Below the pieces are notes generated by a model. That model made no database searches, was not told the DNA's origin, and was given only the letters and a program-made list of their open reading frames with translations. From Prevotella merdae (GTDB lineage: Bacteria; Bacteroidota; Bacteroidia; Bacteroidales; Bacteroidaceae), in the NCBI RefSeq assembly GCF_900290275.1, contig NZ_LT985324.1, forward strand, positions 695,466 through 759,465: DNA of 64,000 bases, in the 5' to 3' direction. Made by a program: the position numbers and the translations under genes. Positions within the stretch are counted from its first letter, which is position 1. Each line of letters opens with the position of its first letter. Below, one piece after another: positions 18,599 through 27,032 of this stretch.

Positions 18599-19963
18599 CT
18601 ACTTCTGAACTTTCTCATAATTGCCTTGCTTGTCTTTGATGATAAAGTTTCTCTGACAGAAGTCTTTGAGCATATACATGACAGTACGTCTTGCAAAACC
18701 GAAATCCGCTCCAGCCTTTACTGCTTCAGCAGTTACGAACTTGTTTCCCAACGAGTCAAGTACCTGTTTTTTCACAGGGTCGGTAGCCTCGGTTAAAACG
18801 AGGTCATCCATCCTTTTGTATGACTTCTCAAAGTAATCGCTCATCCGTATGGCTGCATTCACGGACTCCGCATCAATAAAATCCTTGTGAGACTCATCAC
18901 AAGCCCATCGGAACAGTTGGAATATCAAGGCAAGTCGAGCAGTGTTCAAAGGAACTTTTGCAGCACGTGAGTCTATCATTTTTTCATCCGTAATGGCATT
19001 CTGCCGTTCTATGTCCTCATTCTGCCAATCATAGAATATGTCAATGGCTTCATCAGAGAAGTCAAGAACATTGAAGATGCCTTCCGTAAAAGGAAGAGCC
19101 ACAGCCTTGTCTATGATCTCTTTCCATACACGGAATGGTCTTTCAATGATTGCAGCATCTTGTTTTGGAACCTTAACCCAAGGAGCAATCTTCAAACCTT
19201 TTGGGCATGTGATCAGAAAACGGTCAAGAAAACCATTCTTCTTGAATCCCATATCATAAAGTTCATGCACAATACCAGTCTGGATAGTTCCTACAATCTG
19301 TATGCAAGGATAGTCAATGCGTAAAGGACAATCAAGATTACAACGAGAAACATCTACTGGCAAGCCATTGTGAGCCGACAGCATCTGTTGTACAAAAGAA
19401 CTGTTGTTGTATCGGTTGATGGTATTGAACAGCCCCATTATCTCATCCACCACAACTGCCACACCTCTGAGGTTGGCATCGTGATTGCGCATAAGAATCT
19501 CTGGCGTGAAGTCATTCATGATATTCTTATGCAGGACTGGTACTGGAGGTAACGATTCCCATTCCGTCCGTTTTTTGCCCTTGTTTCTCTCCACAATGGC
19601 TGCATACTCATTCTTTAGAGCCTTGAACTTATGGTGCTCCTCAGTATCAATGTCGTGCAACGGCTTGTAGGCAAAGTTCAATGGTGGAGTCTTGCCGACT
19701 CCTGGTCTGCCAACAAGAATGACATATAGGATAGGTGAAGTAATCCAATTGCCTTTAATCCGGATATAGCAGGAGTTGCCGACGGCTGCTGCCATAGCGG
19801 ATATAAGGGAAGTAGCGGTAAACTCAATGGAATAGTTCTCCGTCCTTGCCAAATCAAGAATCATCTGCTGCATCTTCTGGGGGAATACGTCAAGCGGAAT
19901 TCCAGAAGTGGCTACGCCCGAAGCCTCCGAGCGTAGCTTGTTACAAATTTCAAGCGCATCCAT
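18599..19963 (-). CDS. DUF3987-family P-loop ATPase
   Basis: A 454-residue protein with Walker A GRPGVGKT (residues 85-92) and Walker B-like GVAVVVDEIMGLF (about 165-177). The C-terminal winged-helix segment (VTAEAVKAGADFGFARRTV) may bind DNA. DUF3987 proteins are related to helicase/primase-associated ATPases of phages and mobile elements. It follows a small HTH gene with a 4-bp gap and precedes the DUF6371 gene in an apparent operon ending in mobV. Confidence 0.85.
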   Translation of the reverse strand: MDALEICNKLRSEASGVATSGIPLDVFPQKMQQMILDLARTENYSIEFTATSLISAMAAAVGNSCYIRIKGNWITSPILYVILVGRPGVGKTPPLNFAYKPLHDIDTEEHHKFKALKNEYAAIVERNKGKKRTEWESLPPVPVLHKNIMNDFTPEILMRNHDANLRGVAVVVDEIMGLFNTINRYNNSSFVQQMLSAHNGLPVDVSRCNLDCPLRIDYPCIQIVGTIQTGIVHELYDMGFKKNGFLDRFLITCPKGLKIAPWVKVPKQDAAIIERPFRVWKEIIDKAVALPFTEGIFNVLDFSDEAIDIFYDWQNEDIERQNAITDEKMIDSRAAKVPLNTARLALIFQLFRWACDESHKDFIDAESVNAAIRMSDYFEKSYKRMDDLVLTEATDPVKKQVLDSLGNKFVTAEAVKAGADFGFARRTVMYMLKDFCQRNFIIKDKQGNYEKVQK

Positions 19964-19967
19964 TACA

Positions 19968-20345
19968 TTACCAGTTTAAGGGTTTGGGCTTGCGCTTGTT
20001 TCCTGCAAGAATGGCAGCGTTCTCCTCTTCAGCAGTGAGAGGTACAGGATTCTTGCGGTTAGTCTCCAGCCACTTGTCAAGTTCGTCTTGATAAAGGCAA
20101 TAACGCTTGCCCGGCTTGGTGGCAGGAATGCTGCCGTTGCCAAGTTTCATGTAGAGGGTAGCCATCGGCATTTTCAGGTATGCCGATGCTTCCTCCACAC
20201 TCATAGGTATGTGCGTATTAGCCTTGTGTGGCTTGTTCTGTGATTGCAGACTGATGATCATCTGCTTCATGCCCACCACTTCATCCCGAAGCTGGGCAAC
20301 GACCATTGGAAGGTCGTTGAAAGTTAATTCCTTTGTCATATACAA
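19968..20345 (-). CDS. MerR/excisionase-like HTH protein
   Basis: A 125-residue protein with a helix-turn-helix at MSVEEASAYLKMPMATLYMK and a wing at PGKRYCLYQDELDKWLE, the HTH_17 pattern. A short N-terminal coiled coil precedes it. It heads the DUF3987-DUF6371-mobV operon and may regulate it or act in DNA processing. A second possible start lies at 20339 (MTKELTF). Confidence 0.8.
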   Translation of the reverse strand: MYMTKELTFNDLPMVVAQLRDEVVGMKQMIISLQSQNKPHKANTHIPMSVEEASAYLKMPMATLYMKLGNGSIPATKPGKRYCLYQDELDKWLETNRKNPVPLTAEEENAAILAGNKRKPKPLNW

Positions 20346-20555
20346 GTTGTTCTAAAAAACTGGGACAAAGGAACAGAATGATGCTTCCGTTACTCCCATC
20401 CGTGACAGTCATTTGTCATTCACGAAGGAATAACTCTAACAATGGGGATTATTGGATAGTTACCTATCCGAAACTATCTATCAATGATATTGTTAAAATA
20501 AAGGTGAACCCGTATAAGAGAACGTGTTTTGTGTCATTGTTTAGAAACAAAACAT

Positions 20556-20563
20556 TACCTTTG
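20556..20563 (+). promoter_or_regulatory. -7 promoter box of the Nudix/HAD operon
   Basis: TACCTTTG, 33 bp upstream of the Nudix start codon. It lies in the 250-bp divergent region shared with the HTH gene. Confidence 0.6.
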
Positions 20564-20595
20564 CATATCAATATAACGATACAAACATTCACTAT

Positions 20596-21222
20596 ATGAA
20601 TAAAATAGTACAACCACAATGGCTTGAATGGGCAAAAGAACTACAATTCATTGCCCAAGGGGGATTGACATACTCCAAGGATGTATTTGATATAGAACGC
20701 TTTGAACGCATTAGAGAAATTGCAGCAGAAATGCTCAGCCTGCAAAGTGGAATACCCATAGAAAAAGTAAAGAATCTGTTTTGCAATGAAACTGGATTTC
20801 AAACTCCTAAATTAGATACACGAGCTGCGATATTCAAAGATGATAAAATATTGCTTGTGAAAGAGAAAAATGGAACTTGGTCTTTGCCCGGTGGTTGGGT
20901 CGATATAAATCAGAGTATCAAAACTAATACAGAAAAAGAAGTAAAAGAAGAGGCAGGGTTAAATGTAAAAGCTATCCGGGTAATAGCCATACAGGATAGA
21001 AATTTACATAATATTCCCCCATATGCCTACAATGTTTGTAAAGTTTTTGTTCTTTGTGAGATTGAAAGCGGATCTTTCCGACCCAATATTGAAACGGATG
21101 AGAGTGCCTATTTCGGATTGGAAGAATTACCTATTCTTGCAAAAGAGAAAAATAACGAAGAACAAATTAAAATGTGCTTTTCTGCTTACTCTGATAAAAA
21201 CTGGCAAGTATTATTTGACTAA
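20596..21222 (+). CDS. Nudix hydrolase with N-terminal Nudix_N-type helical domain
   Basis: A 208-residue protein. Residues 1-70 form the helical domain found before some ADP-ribose-type Nudix hydrolases (FERIREIAAEMLSLQSG). The Nudix box spans GGWVDINQSIKTNTEKEVKEEAG, broken here as GGWVDINQ (residues about 99-106) and EKEVKEEAGL (113-122). Key EE residues are present, although the usual R is replaced by K and the first E by D. It would hydrolyse a nucleoside diphosphate linked to another group. Twelve bp separate it from the HAD gene, so the two are probably one operon. Confidence 0.85.
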   Translation: MNKIVQPQWLEWAKELQFIAQGGLTYSKDVFDIERFERIREIAAEMLSLQSGIPIEKVKNLFCNETGFQTPKLDTRAAIFKDDKILLVKEKNGTWSLPGGWVDINQSIKTNTEKEVKEEAGLNVKAIRVIAIQDRNLHNIPPYAYNVCKVFVLCEIESGSFRPNIETDESAYFGLEELPILAKEKNNEEQIKMCFSAYSDKNWQVLFD

Positions 21223-21234
21223 TAAATAAAACAT

Positions 21235-21855
21235 ATGAAATATAAACATATCGTATTCGACATAGACGGTACATTGATAGATACGGAATATGCAGTCATC
21301 AACTCTTTAATAAAAACAATTACAGAAATAACGGGACGTGCACCTCAATATGAAAGTCTGAAATTTGCTTTAGGTATTACCGGAAGAAATGCGTTGGAAT
21401 TACTCAAAATACCCGACATAGAAGATGCTTTGAAACGATGGGATAGGAATGTGAAATTGCTCCAGCACACTATTCAACCTTTTCAAGGTATCAAAGAATG
21501 CTTGCAATCCCTTTTATCAAAAGGCTATCTTTTAGGCATTGTAACCTCCAAAACATATCAAGAATATCATTCTGATTTTGAACCATTAGGGTTAGCGGAC
21601 TTTTTTTCCACAATTGTATGTGCAGATGATACTGATGAACATAAGCCCAAAGCAGCACCCTTAGTAGCATATTTGGCTAAAGCCCATATAAACCCCGAAA
21701 ATGCTCTCTATATTGGTGATAGTATTTATGATATTCAATGTGCTGACAATGCCGGTGTTGATTCCGGATTGGTTTTATGGAGCAACAATGTATCTAATCC
21801 TATACGTGCAGACTATTATTTTAAGACACCCCATGATATAAGTAAAATTCTATAA
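21235..21855 (+). CDS. HAD-family phosphatase (phosphoglycolate/PGMB-like)
   Basis: A 206-residue protein with motif I FDIDGTLID (nucleophile D in the first position of DxD), motif II IVTSKT, and motif III/IV GDSIYDIQCADNAG. An alpha-helical cap sits between motif I and II. The family removes phosphate from small metabolites. Partner of the Nudix gene upstream, suggesting nucleotide or sugar-phosphate housecleaning. Confidence 0.85.
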   Translation: MKYKHIVFDIDGTLIDTEYAVINSLIKTITEITGRAPQYESLKFALGITGRNALELLKIPDIEDALKRWDRNVKLLQHTIQPFQGIKECLQSLLSKGYLLGIVTSKTYQEYHSDFEPLGLADFFSTIVCADDTDEHKPKAAPLVAYLAKAHINPENALYIGDSIYDIQCADNAGVDSGLVLWSNNVSNPIRADYYFKTPHDISKIL

Positions 21856-21882
21856 AAGACGAACTGACTAATTATGAAATCT

Positions 21883-21920
21883 GCCGCATCAAGACCATTT
21901 GGTCAAGATACGGCTTTTTT
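21883..21920 (+). terminator. Terminator of the Nudix/HAD operon
   Basis: GCCGCATC...GATACGGC with an inner GACCA-TT-TGGTC stem, followed by TTTTTT. Confidence 0.7.
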
Positions 21921-21982
21921 AGTTGTAATATCCAATTATAAGGAAATAGGGAAGAAAAGCGATTTTGCCAAAGGCTACATTA

Positions 21983-22729
21983 TCATCCATGGAAATCATA
22001 TCCACCATTGGCAGGCTCGTCAATAGGGATTATATCATTGGAGCATGGTGCTTTCAGGTTCTTCAATGTACTGTAGTCCAAGCCTTCAAACGGTTTGGGG
22101 AACAATGCCTTGATAAAAGCTATTCGCATGGCCATTGTGTAATCACGTTTACCCAAACGTTCTGCGATATTCCACACGAAGTGCCTTAAAGGGATATTCT
22201 CAACATTTTCCTTGAAGCGGTTTATTGCTGTCGGGGTATAGTTGGTGTCGTTGCTCCATTCCTTGACAGCCTCTATTACCTTGTACAAATCTTCCTCATA
22301 AAGGAAACGTGACATGGTACGATGCACATAGTCAAGTACGGCTCTCGTTCGTTTTTCCTTTATCTCCTGTGCTTCTTTTTCTTGTGCCTCTACACACTTG
22401 GCATAGTCCTCATGACTGTATTGTGCTGACTCTGGTTGTGGTAATGTTTGCTTTGGCTGTTCTTGTTCTGTTGCTGGCTCTGCTTCTACAACGTTTTTCT
22501 TTGTCTTGCTGTTGCTACCAATGGTCATCAGTTCATAGGGATAATTCACCATGGAAATGAATATCGCCCAAAGCAGGATGTTGCTTCCTACAAAGATGAT
22601 TGACTCGACAAACAGACTTTGGTGAAAGTCATTGCCTACATACATAGCCACGACAAGAGAGATGGCGAGAATTGCAGTACCAACAAAAGCGTAGATGGTA
22701 CAATCTGAAGTTGTCTTGTTTTCTATCAT
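21983..22729 (-). CDS. Membrane-anchored hypothetical protein of mobilizable element
   Basis: A 248-residue protein. Two hydrophobic helices lie at the N-terminus (YAFVGTAILAISLVVAMYVG and a second around 40-60). A charged linker rich in Glu/Gln/Pro follows, then a helical soluble domain (about 110-230). I do not recognise the family. Similar proteins occur next to mob genes in Bacteroidales elements, so a mobilization or element-maintenance role is an inference from position only. Confidence 0.6.
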   Translation of the reverse strand: MIENKTTSDCTIYAFVGTAILAISLVVAMYVGNDFHQSLFVESIIFVGSNILLWAIFISMVNYPYELMTIGSNSKTKKNVVEAEPATEQEQPKQTLPQPESAQYSHEDYAKCVEAQEKEAQEIKEKRTRAVLDYVHRTMSRFLYEEDLYKVIEAVKEWSNDTNYTPTAINRFKENVENIPLRHFVWNIAERLGKRDYTMAMRIAFIKALFPKPFEGLDYSTLKNLKAPCSNDIIPIDEPANGGYDFHG

Positions 22730-23311
22730 TATTGTATTCGTTTTATTGTTATTCGTTCAAAAACTTCCACAAAGTTAGATGCAGAAGCATGTAAAAACCG
22801 CATTTACGTTCTCTGGCACTCTTTCTTTTACGCTTTATTAGCGTTCTAATATGATATCATACTCTGAATCATACTTTAAACTGCTCATTAGTGTCAGTTA
22901 TAGCTGATTGCTTGTCGCAAAGATAATAGGGAAGAAACAAGAAACTTGCTGTTGTTTTTCAATATCGACAGATATAAGGGTGCGTTTGGTGGACTGGTTC
23001 TATCTGTAACAGCAAATAGAACCAATAAAAACGGAAAAGGACTGCTGGAACACTTCATTCCAATAGTACTACACGAATAAGGTTGTGTGAGAGTTATTTC
23101 TGGTTCATCCGACATTTCGAGTGATAAAGTCAAGATAAGATAGAAGAAAAACACTGAACTTTTGTATCTTTGACTCCACTTTAAAAAGTGGGTTAAATTT
23201 GAATTAAATATATGCCTTGGAAAGTTTTTACGCAATCCTTGGCGTTAACTAACTTTGGCGACAAGTTGGCAAACGACCTGTTTATACAGCGTCAAAAATG
23301 CCTCTTATTGC
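22730..23311. other. Non-coding stretch with isolated transposon-like terminus
   Basis: No convincing gene. It contains one copy of the 25-bp inverted repeat (23102-23126), a -7-like TATCTTTG (23165-23172) and GACTCCACTTTAAAAAGTGG (23173-23191), which resembles the MITE terminus at 5784. A short open frame from ATG 23212 (MPWKVFTQSLALTNFGDKLA) runs into the IS relic; it may be the start of a truncated gene. Confidence 0.4.
23102..23126. repeat. 25-bp inverted repeat, left copy
   Basis: GGTTCATCCGACATTTCGAG plus TGATA; its exact complement is at 25758-25782, abutting the integrase stop codon. The two copies bracket the IS1380 relic and the two-gene membrane unit. Confidence 0.6.
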
Positions 23312-23733
23312 CTAAATATAGCCCCAAAGTATTGTGTCTGCGCTGCATGTACGGAGGTGTGGATGCAAGCAAAGTGTTTCCATAAGGTGTGAGGACACGT
23401 CTTCGACACATGACCCTCCACAGAAATATACACACATCAGAGAACGGATTATCTCGCTATATTGATAGCCATACACTTTGCTACGCAAACCTAAAGTAGA
23501 GTCTATTGTATGAGACAACATCCTGTCGAATTTCTCCATAATTGGAAATATACCACCAATAGATGTGAGTTTCTCGGATTTTATTTGTATTTTTGCCATG
23601 CCTGATGAGGTTTTGTTTGATTATTACAGCAACACTAAATTAAGTGAATCCTCTGACATGGCAAAATCCCGGGCAACTTTTTGTTGCTCAGGATATTATA
23701 AAAGTTAAAATTTATAGTGTTGCGGAATTAAGG
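23312..23733 (-). mobile_element. Truncated IS1380-family insertion sequence
   Basis: Encodes only the first ~95 transposase residues (MAKIQIKSEKLTSIGGIF to about CSADTIL) and keeps one terminal repeat (TATAGTGTTGCGGAATTAAGG, 23713-23733). Sequence differs from the intact copy at 5977-7568, so it is a separate, older insertion. The remaining end lies 15 bp before the gene at 23749. Confidence 0.85.
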
Positions 23734-23748
23734 TTAAACTGACACGTT

Positions 23749-24429
23749 ATGGATATAGAAGAGATAGATAAACTTTTTGATGACGCAGTACCTCCTCCCT
23801 CCCTGCCTAATAATTTGAATATTGGTCAAAGCATGGAATACCTGCATGATGATGCCAATGTGAGAATCATTTTTCACCCAGGATCCTCCAATAGCTCTGC
23901 CTTCGATGAAATAAGAAGATACCCAAACTACAGCGAATTACGTATCCATTCTCATGGTATTCAGTTGCATATCGGCAGTTTTCGATATAACATACATAAC
24001 TCTCAGATTTTTCTATTTGAAAGATGGACTTTTGACGGTACTATAGAGTATAATAGGTGTGATTCGAGGGGGGCGCGAGTTGGAGCTGGACTACTATTAG
24101 CGGGACCATTGGGAGCGGCAGTCGGATTAGCAACGAGTTTCGGCAGAGGAAAGAAACATCACAATTCTGACTATCTCATGATTGGTTTCTGGGATCCGAA
24201 GACAATCGAGAAGAAATATGTAGAAATAGAAATTGACAAAGAAGGAAAACATAAGAACTTTATAAAAGTTCAACAATTCTGGAATAGACAAGTTGAAGAC
24301 AACCGTTCTTCCGGATCAGAAGCGTCTAATATTGAACCTGCTGGAAAATCCGAAACAGGATGTTTAGGTGTTGTTATCGGCATCATGCTGTTTACAGCAT
24401 GTGCCTCATTCATAGTTTCATGCATTTAA
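23749..24429 (+). CDS. Hypothetical tail-anchored protein with glycine-rich hydrophobic segment
   Basis: A 226-residue protein that I do not recognise. Residues about 25-105 look like a compact beta-rich domain. A glycine/alanine segment follows (GARVGAGLLLAGPLGAAVGL, about 109-128), resembling glycine-zipper membrane segments. A single hydrophobic helix ends the protein (CLGVVIGIMLFTACASFIVS). It begins 15 bp after the IS relic, which may provide its promoter, and lies 6 bp before the next gene. Confidence 0.6.
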   Translation: MDIEEIDKLFDDAVPPPSLPNNLNIGQSMEYLHDDANVRIIFHPGSSNSSAFDEIRRYPNYSELRIHSHGIQLHIGSFRYNIHNSQIFLFERWTFDGTIEYNRCDSRGARVGAGLLLAGPLGAAVGLATSFGRGKKHHNSDYLMIGFWDPKTIEKKYVEIEIDKEGKHKNFIKVQQFWNRQVEDNRSSGSEASNIEPAGKSETGCLGVVIGIMLFTACASFIVSCI

Positions 24430-24435
24430 ATTAAT

Positions 24436-25443
24436 ATGAATTTCTTTTATTCAGTAATAAATTTGGTAGGATTCCTTTTCTATATTGCAGCAGGATTCGC
24501 TGCAATTCGTGCTTTATGTACATACGATTATTTTTTCAATAAGAAAGAATGGAAATCAACGTCCTTTGTATTATCTATTCTTATTTTATCTCCAATCTTA
24601 GGTTATTGCATACGGGATTTTGCCCAACACCAAAAAGAACTTCTGCAATTTAAAGAAATTGTAAAACAAGAATCTTCCAAGAGTGAAACGAACAACTTAT
24701 CTCTAATGAGAATTTGTGGAAGTTTTTCGGATCTTTCAGAAAAAGATAAAGAAGAACAAATTCAAATCGTTTTTGAAAAGTTCTATGATTCATCCCTCAA
24801 TGGTAAATGTGCATTCTTAAACCAATATAATGATGAAAATTTGGAATTTGTCCTCAAAATAAAAAAGGATGTTAAAAGAGAGCTTGCGTCTATTTATAAC
24901 ATTTATGATAAATCTGCGGATATTAATAGCTGGTCAAATTTCCAGTCGGTTGTAACCTTGAAGAATTTCTTAGAACATGCTCCACAAGAGACAATAGATA
25001 AAGAATTCTCAAAATGGGATACTGATGATAGCGCATGGAATCGTGTAATATTGTTGGACTCCATATACCTCTCTAATGTATATTTAAGCAGATTCCCCCG
25101 TGGCTTACATGAATATGAGGCGCGTAGAATAATTCTTAATGATGACTTCGACCCTAAGTATGATTCGTATAGAATCACCTCAAATTTTGATGGGACTACA
25201 ACCATTGAGGTAATTAACCGATCCTCTTATCCAGCAGAATTAAACTACGATGGAACTTTTGCAAAAGGTTATGTGAGTATATCTGGGAATTCAAGAAAAT
25301 CAATCTCTATTCCAAACGGATATTACCGAATATCAATAACTTCTCAGAAATTGCACACACGAGGTATACATGAACGTGTTGTGTGCAATGGAGGTTATAT
25401 TCCCTACGACTTGGAACTACAACGTGATTACAGGACACATTAG
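24436..25443 (+). CDS. Hypothetical membrane protein, partner of 23749-24429
   Basis: A 335-residue protein with two N-terminal membrane helices (LVGFLFYIAAGFAAIRAL and SFVLSILILSPILGYCI). A large soluble part follows, with a coiled-coil-like middle and a C-terminal beta-rich region (EVINRSSYPAELNYDG, YVSISGNSRKSISI). I do not recognise a family. It is 6 bp downstream of the preceding gene, so the two probably act together at the membrane. Confidence 0.6.
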   Translation: MNFFYSVINLVGFLFYIAAGFAAIRALCTYDYFFNKKEWKSTSFVLSILILSPILGYCIRDFAQHQKELLQFKEIVKQESSKSETNNLSLMRICGSFSDLSEKDKEEQIQIVFEKFYDSSLNGKCAFLNQYNDENLEFVLKIKKDVKRELASIYNIYDKSADINSWSNFQSVVTLKNFLEHAPQETIDKEFSKWDTDDSAWNRVILLDSIYLSNVYLSRFPRGLHEYEARRIILNDDFDPKYDSYRITSNFDGTTTIEVINRSSYPAELNYDGTFAKGYVSISGNSRKSISIPNGYYRISITSQKLHTRGIHERVVCNGGYIPYDLELQRDYRTH

Positions 25444-25515
25444 TACACCTTAAATGGCAAGAAGGATAAGCCATGATACGGCATAAACAATCAAAACTAT
25501 TTTCATATTGCTTCT

Positions 25516-25782
25516 TTATTTTATTTCAACAATTACTGGAATATGGTCACTTAAAGTCAGCCAATAGTCATGATCCAAATGGTACGGTTTCTCTTTATTT
25601 CTTTGCAAATAGAAAGTTGGAATGCTTTCAAGACCTTCGTCCTCTCCACGGCAATAATTATAGGCATCAACCAGTCCATTCTGTTTTAGTATTTCGACTA
25701 AAACAGAATGTTTTTTTGATTTCGGATGCTGACTGTTAAATATTGAGTTACTATTTGTATCACTCGAAATGTCGGATGAACC
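25516..25782 (-). pseudogene. C-terminal relic of an endonuclease/exonuclease/phosphatase family gene
   Basis: An open minus-strand frame of 89 codons without a start. HSVLVEILKQNGLVDAYNYC, then PTFYLQRNKEKPYHLDH and LSDHIPVIVEI, match the end of EEP-family enzymes, where SDHxPV holds the catalytic His. The N-terminal catalytic residues are missing, and a small deletion seems to lie between YHLD and the SDH motif. The frame opens at the integrase stop codon, so the relic may have joined it by deletion. Confidence 0.6.
25758..25782. repeat. 25-bp inverted repeat, right copy
   Basis: Exact complement of 23102-23126, ending next to the integrase stop codon. Confidence 0.6.
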
Positions 25783-26904
25783 TTATTTCTTCAATGTGAT
25801 GCAGCCCATCGAAGCACGCTTCTGAGCATCGGAAATCTTGGCATAGACCTCTGTTGTCGTAACATTTTTATGACCGAGGTAACGCTGCACCACCATAATG
25901 CTTGTTCCTGCGTCGAGCTGGAGACAGGCGAAGCTGTGCCTGCTGCAGTGGAAAGTTATATGCTTGGTTATCTCTGCATCTTTCAGCCAGTTCTTCAATG
26001 GTGCCTGCGTCATGGAGTCTTTGAAATCAGGGAACACCTTGCCTCGTTTATCTGGTGAATAGCCTATCAGTTCCAAGGCTTCCTCACTGATTGGGTTATG
26101 CACGATGTCTTTTGTCTTCTGCATTCGTGTGGTGACATACATCACACCATCGCTGCCGTATGGCTGTATTTCCTCCCAAGTGAGTTTCTTGATGTCGCTC
26201 TTTCGCAATGCCGTTAGGCAAGAGAACAGGAAGGCTCGCTTCAATGCTGGGGCGGAGCATGGTGTGGATGCCAAGCGGATAACCTCGTCCTGTGAAAGAT
26301 GCTCCTTGTCTGTCGGGATTGTCTCGATACGCTCCAAGAAGCCGTTCGGATTTTCCTTTATCTTGCGGTCACGATAGGCTGTATGTATTGAAGCACGGAA
26401 AGTTGACCAGTAGTTGGCTGCCGAGTTGATATGTAGCTTTCTGTTCTTATGCAGTCCCTGTGGTGCTGTCAGCAGATACTCACGAAATCTGTTGCACAAG
26501 TCCACGTTTATCTCACCGAAGGTACACTTGCCTTGCGTGAATGTACGAAAGTGCATATAGACGTGCTGCCACTTGGAGTTCTTCTTGTCTGCCAGTCTCT
26601 TGAAGTAGGCAAGGAAATCTCCCTTCATTTTCTCCTTGTCGAAGAAGTCGTAACGCTCGTTGACGATAGCCTCGAAGCGACGGCAGCGTATCGCCTCGGC
26701 TCTTGCCATAAGGTTGAGGTTGTACTTCTGTTCCATCTGGTTCTTTGGCTTGGCATAGATGTAGATGCCAAGCGACTCATGGCGAATGACTTTCATCGTG
26801 CTCTCGTCACGATAGCCTGGATAATAGTCAAGATAATAGGACAGCATGTGTCCGTCCTTGATTTTGCGTGTACGCAATGATACGGTCTTGCAAATGTTGC
26901 TCAT
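25783..26904 (-). CDS. int: Tyrosine recombinase (integrase) of the inner element
   Basis: A 373-residue protein. Residues 1-100 are the arm-binding part, about 105-185 a SAM-like core-binding domain, and 200-373 the catalytic domain. The catalytic set is R234 (in TALRKSD), H319-x-x-R322 (HCSRHSF), H345 (GHKN) and Tyr354 (TEVYAKI). The family cuts and rejoins attachment sites through a 3'-phosphotyrosine. It lies next to the element end at 28341, behind the excisionase-like gene. A broken copy in the outer element is at 3539-4841. Confidence 0.95.
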   Translation of the reverse strand: MSNICKTVSLRTRKIKDGHMLSYYLDYYPGYRDESTMKVIRHESLGIYIYAKPKNQMEQKYNLNLMARAEAIRCRRFEAIVNERYDFFDKEKMKGDFLAYFKRLADKKNSKWQHVYMHFRTFTQGKCTFGEINVDLCNRFREYLLTAPQGLHKNRKLHINSAANYWSTFRASIHTAYRDRKIKENPNGFLERIETIPTDKEHLSQDEVIRLASTPCSAPALKRAFLFSCLTALRKSDIKKLTWEEIQPYGSDGVMYVTTRMQKTKDIVHNPISEEALELIGYSPDKRGKVFPDFKDSMTQAPLKNWLKDAEITKHITFHCSRHSFACLQLDAGTSIMVVQRYLGHKNVTTTEVYAKISDAQKRASMGCITLKK

Positions 26905-27032
26905 AACTGATATGTATTATTGATGATTATTCGTGGTGAAGTGTATCTTCACGGCTGCAAAATAACTGAATGATACTTCCGTGACTCCCATTATTTGCAG
27001 TCATTGATGGATAATGCTGAAATCATTTGAAA

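Noticed and set aside
22730..23101. tRNA gene
   Set aside because: No cloverleaf or T-arm consensus was found here, nor elsewhere in the window.
25473..25739. 88-codon plus-strand frame
   Set aside because: The minus strand here carries the EEP-nuclease relic, which explains the open frame.
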